A DNA stretch of 64,000 nucleotides from contig NZ_CP083952.1 in NCBI RefSeq assembly GCF_006442545.2, positions 5,991,501 through 6,055,500 on the forward strand, in the 5' to 3' direction. Shown piece by piece: positions 63,616 to 64,000 of the stretch. Source of the stretch: Mesorhizobium sp. B2-1-8. GTDB lineage: Bacteria; Pseudomonadota; Alphaproteobacteria; Rhizobiales; Rhizobiaceae. How positions within the stretch are numbered: position 1 is the first letter of the stretch; every line of letters starts with the position of its first letter. The notes under the pieces were generated by a model. The model worked only from the letters and a program-made list of their open reading frames with translations. It did no database searches and was not told the DNA's origin. The position numbers were made by a program, and so were the translations under genes.

Positions 63616-64000
63616 CGTCGTGGTTCCCCTATGGCTGTTGCCGGCATCGGCCTCATTCAAGCGGCGTATGCCGGCTCTTGTTTTGGCAGCCGCTCTTGTT
63701 TGGGCGTCGCCTCCCAAGCGAGCCTTGCGTGTTCTAAGGTCCGCAAGAGAGCATTCGGGCCGGATCGCAAAAAGAAGTCTTTTTCTGCCCATTGCTTCGT
63801 CGAAACCGAAGCGGTCCATCACCGATCGGCGGCCTAGTTCTGGGACCCCTGGCCGGTCCATTTCCGTCGGCCCATCGACCGAAGCGGCCTCGATGCCATG
63901 GCGCTCGAAGAGACGGGTGTCCCGTGCGGGAACCGCTCCTGCAAAAGGCACAGGAACCGACACCGGCGGCCAGCGTTTTGCTGCGGGGCGGATCGCATGC
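63616..64000. other. Upstream region of the last ABC operon
   Basis: 385 bp to the window end. It must contain the promoter of the importer operon. The sequence aaaaaga-ag-tcttttt (63769-63784) is a short AT-rich palindrome of unknown meaning. The minus strand stays open here, but I recognise no protein in it; a gene may begin beyond the window. Confidence 0.45.

Noticed and set aside
63769-63784. aaaaaga/tcttttt palindrome as an operator
   Set aside because: Short and AT-rich with low complexity; chance is a sufficient explanation.

Overview
The window is high-GC chromosomal DNA from an alphaproteobacterium, most likely Mesorhizobium or a close relative in the Rhizobiales. Pointers are a small DUF768-type gene (a family known mainly from Mesorhizobium), an ActS/ActR (RegB/RegA) redox system, a plant-type glutamate-cysteine ligase, DUF1127 and DUF1236 proteins, many ABC importers, and palindromic intergenic repeats of a rhizobial kind. 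I saw no rRNA, tRNA, insertion sequence, phage gene or CRISPR array. Protein names rest on motif reading, without database searches.

Layout. 1-9.2 kb: the 3' end of folD; a glycolate oxidase operon (glcD-glcE-glcF, minus) with a perfect palindrome just before glcD; a DUF3422 membrane protein; an LldR-like regulator with lldD; a metallophosphatase; and a 46-residue exported peptide. 9.5-20.6 kb: housekeeping and mixed genes (amidotransferase, rsmE, gshA, a DUF937-like repeat protein, a hicA remnant with intact hicB, DUF1127, LysR, xseA, a P1 peptidase, DUF768, an SDR). 20.8-31.4 kb: a probable sialic-acid (nonulosonate) locus. A NanR-like repressor is divergent from a peptide-type ABC importer with fused ATPases and an N-acetylneuraminate lyase-like gene; an ornithine cyclodeaminase remnant, a 2-oxoglutarate oxygenase and an FAD amine oxidase lie around it.

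31.6-37.6 kb: mannonate dehydratase divergent from an SDR around a shared palindrome; a secreted DUF1236 protein with a twelve-residue tandem repeat; AlkB, GFA, KTSC and DUF763 proteins. 37.7-46.1 kb: a cyoABCD-surf1-actS-actR gene string on the minus strand and a divergent MFS transporter, with a perfect 9-bp-arm palindrome between them. 46.2-50.3 kb: a carbohydrate ABC locus damaged by a deletion: a permease without its 5' end is joined head-to-head to the 3' end of an oppositely oriented gene, and no binding protein remains. 50.3-60.7 kb: an oxidative catabolic cluster (dimethylamine dehydrogenase-like flavoenzyme, ArgE-like deacylase, LysR, aldehyde dehydrogenase, DUF1028, RidA, flavin monooxygenase, GMC oxidoreductase). 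60.8-63.6 kb: a nitrate/sulfonate-type ABC importer.

The main theme is uptake and oxidation of small organic acids, amines and sugar acids under local GntR or LysR control, with a respiratory oxidase module next to the redox sensor expected to read the quinone pool. The most notable items are the nanR/sat-like/nanA locus, the two decayed loci (hicA and the ABC junction), the dispersed repeat whose end supplies the stop codon of two unrelated genes, and several perfect palindromes in divergent promoters.
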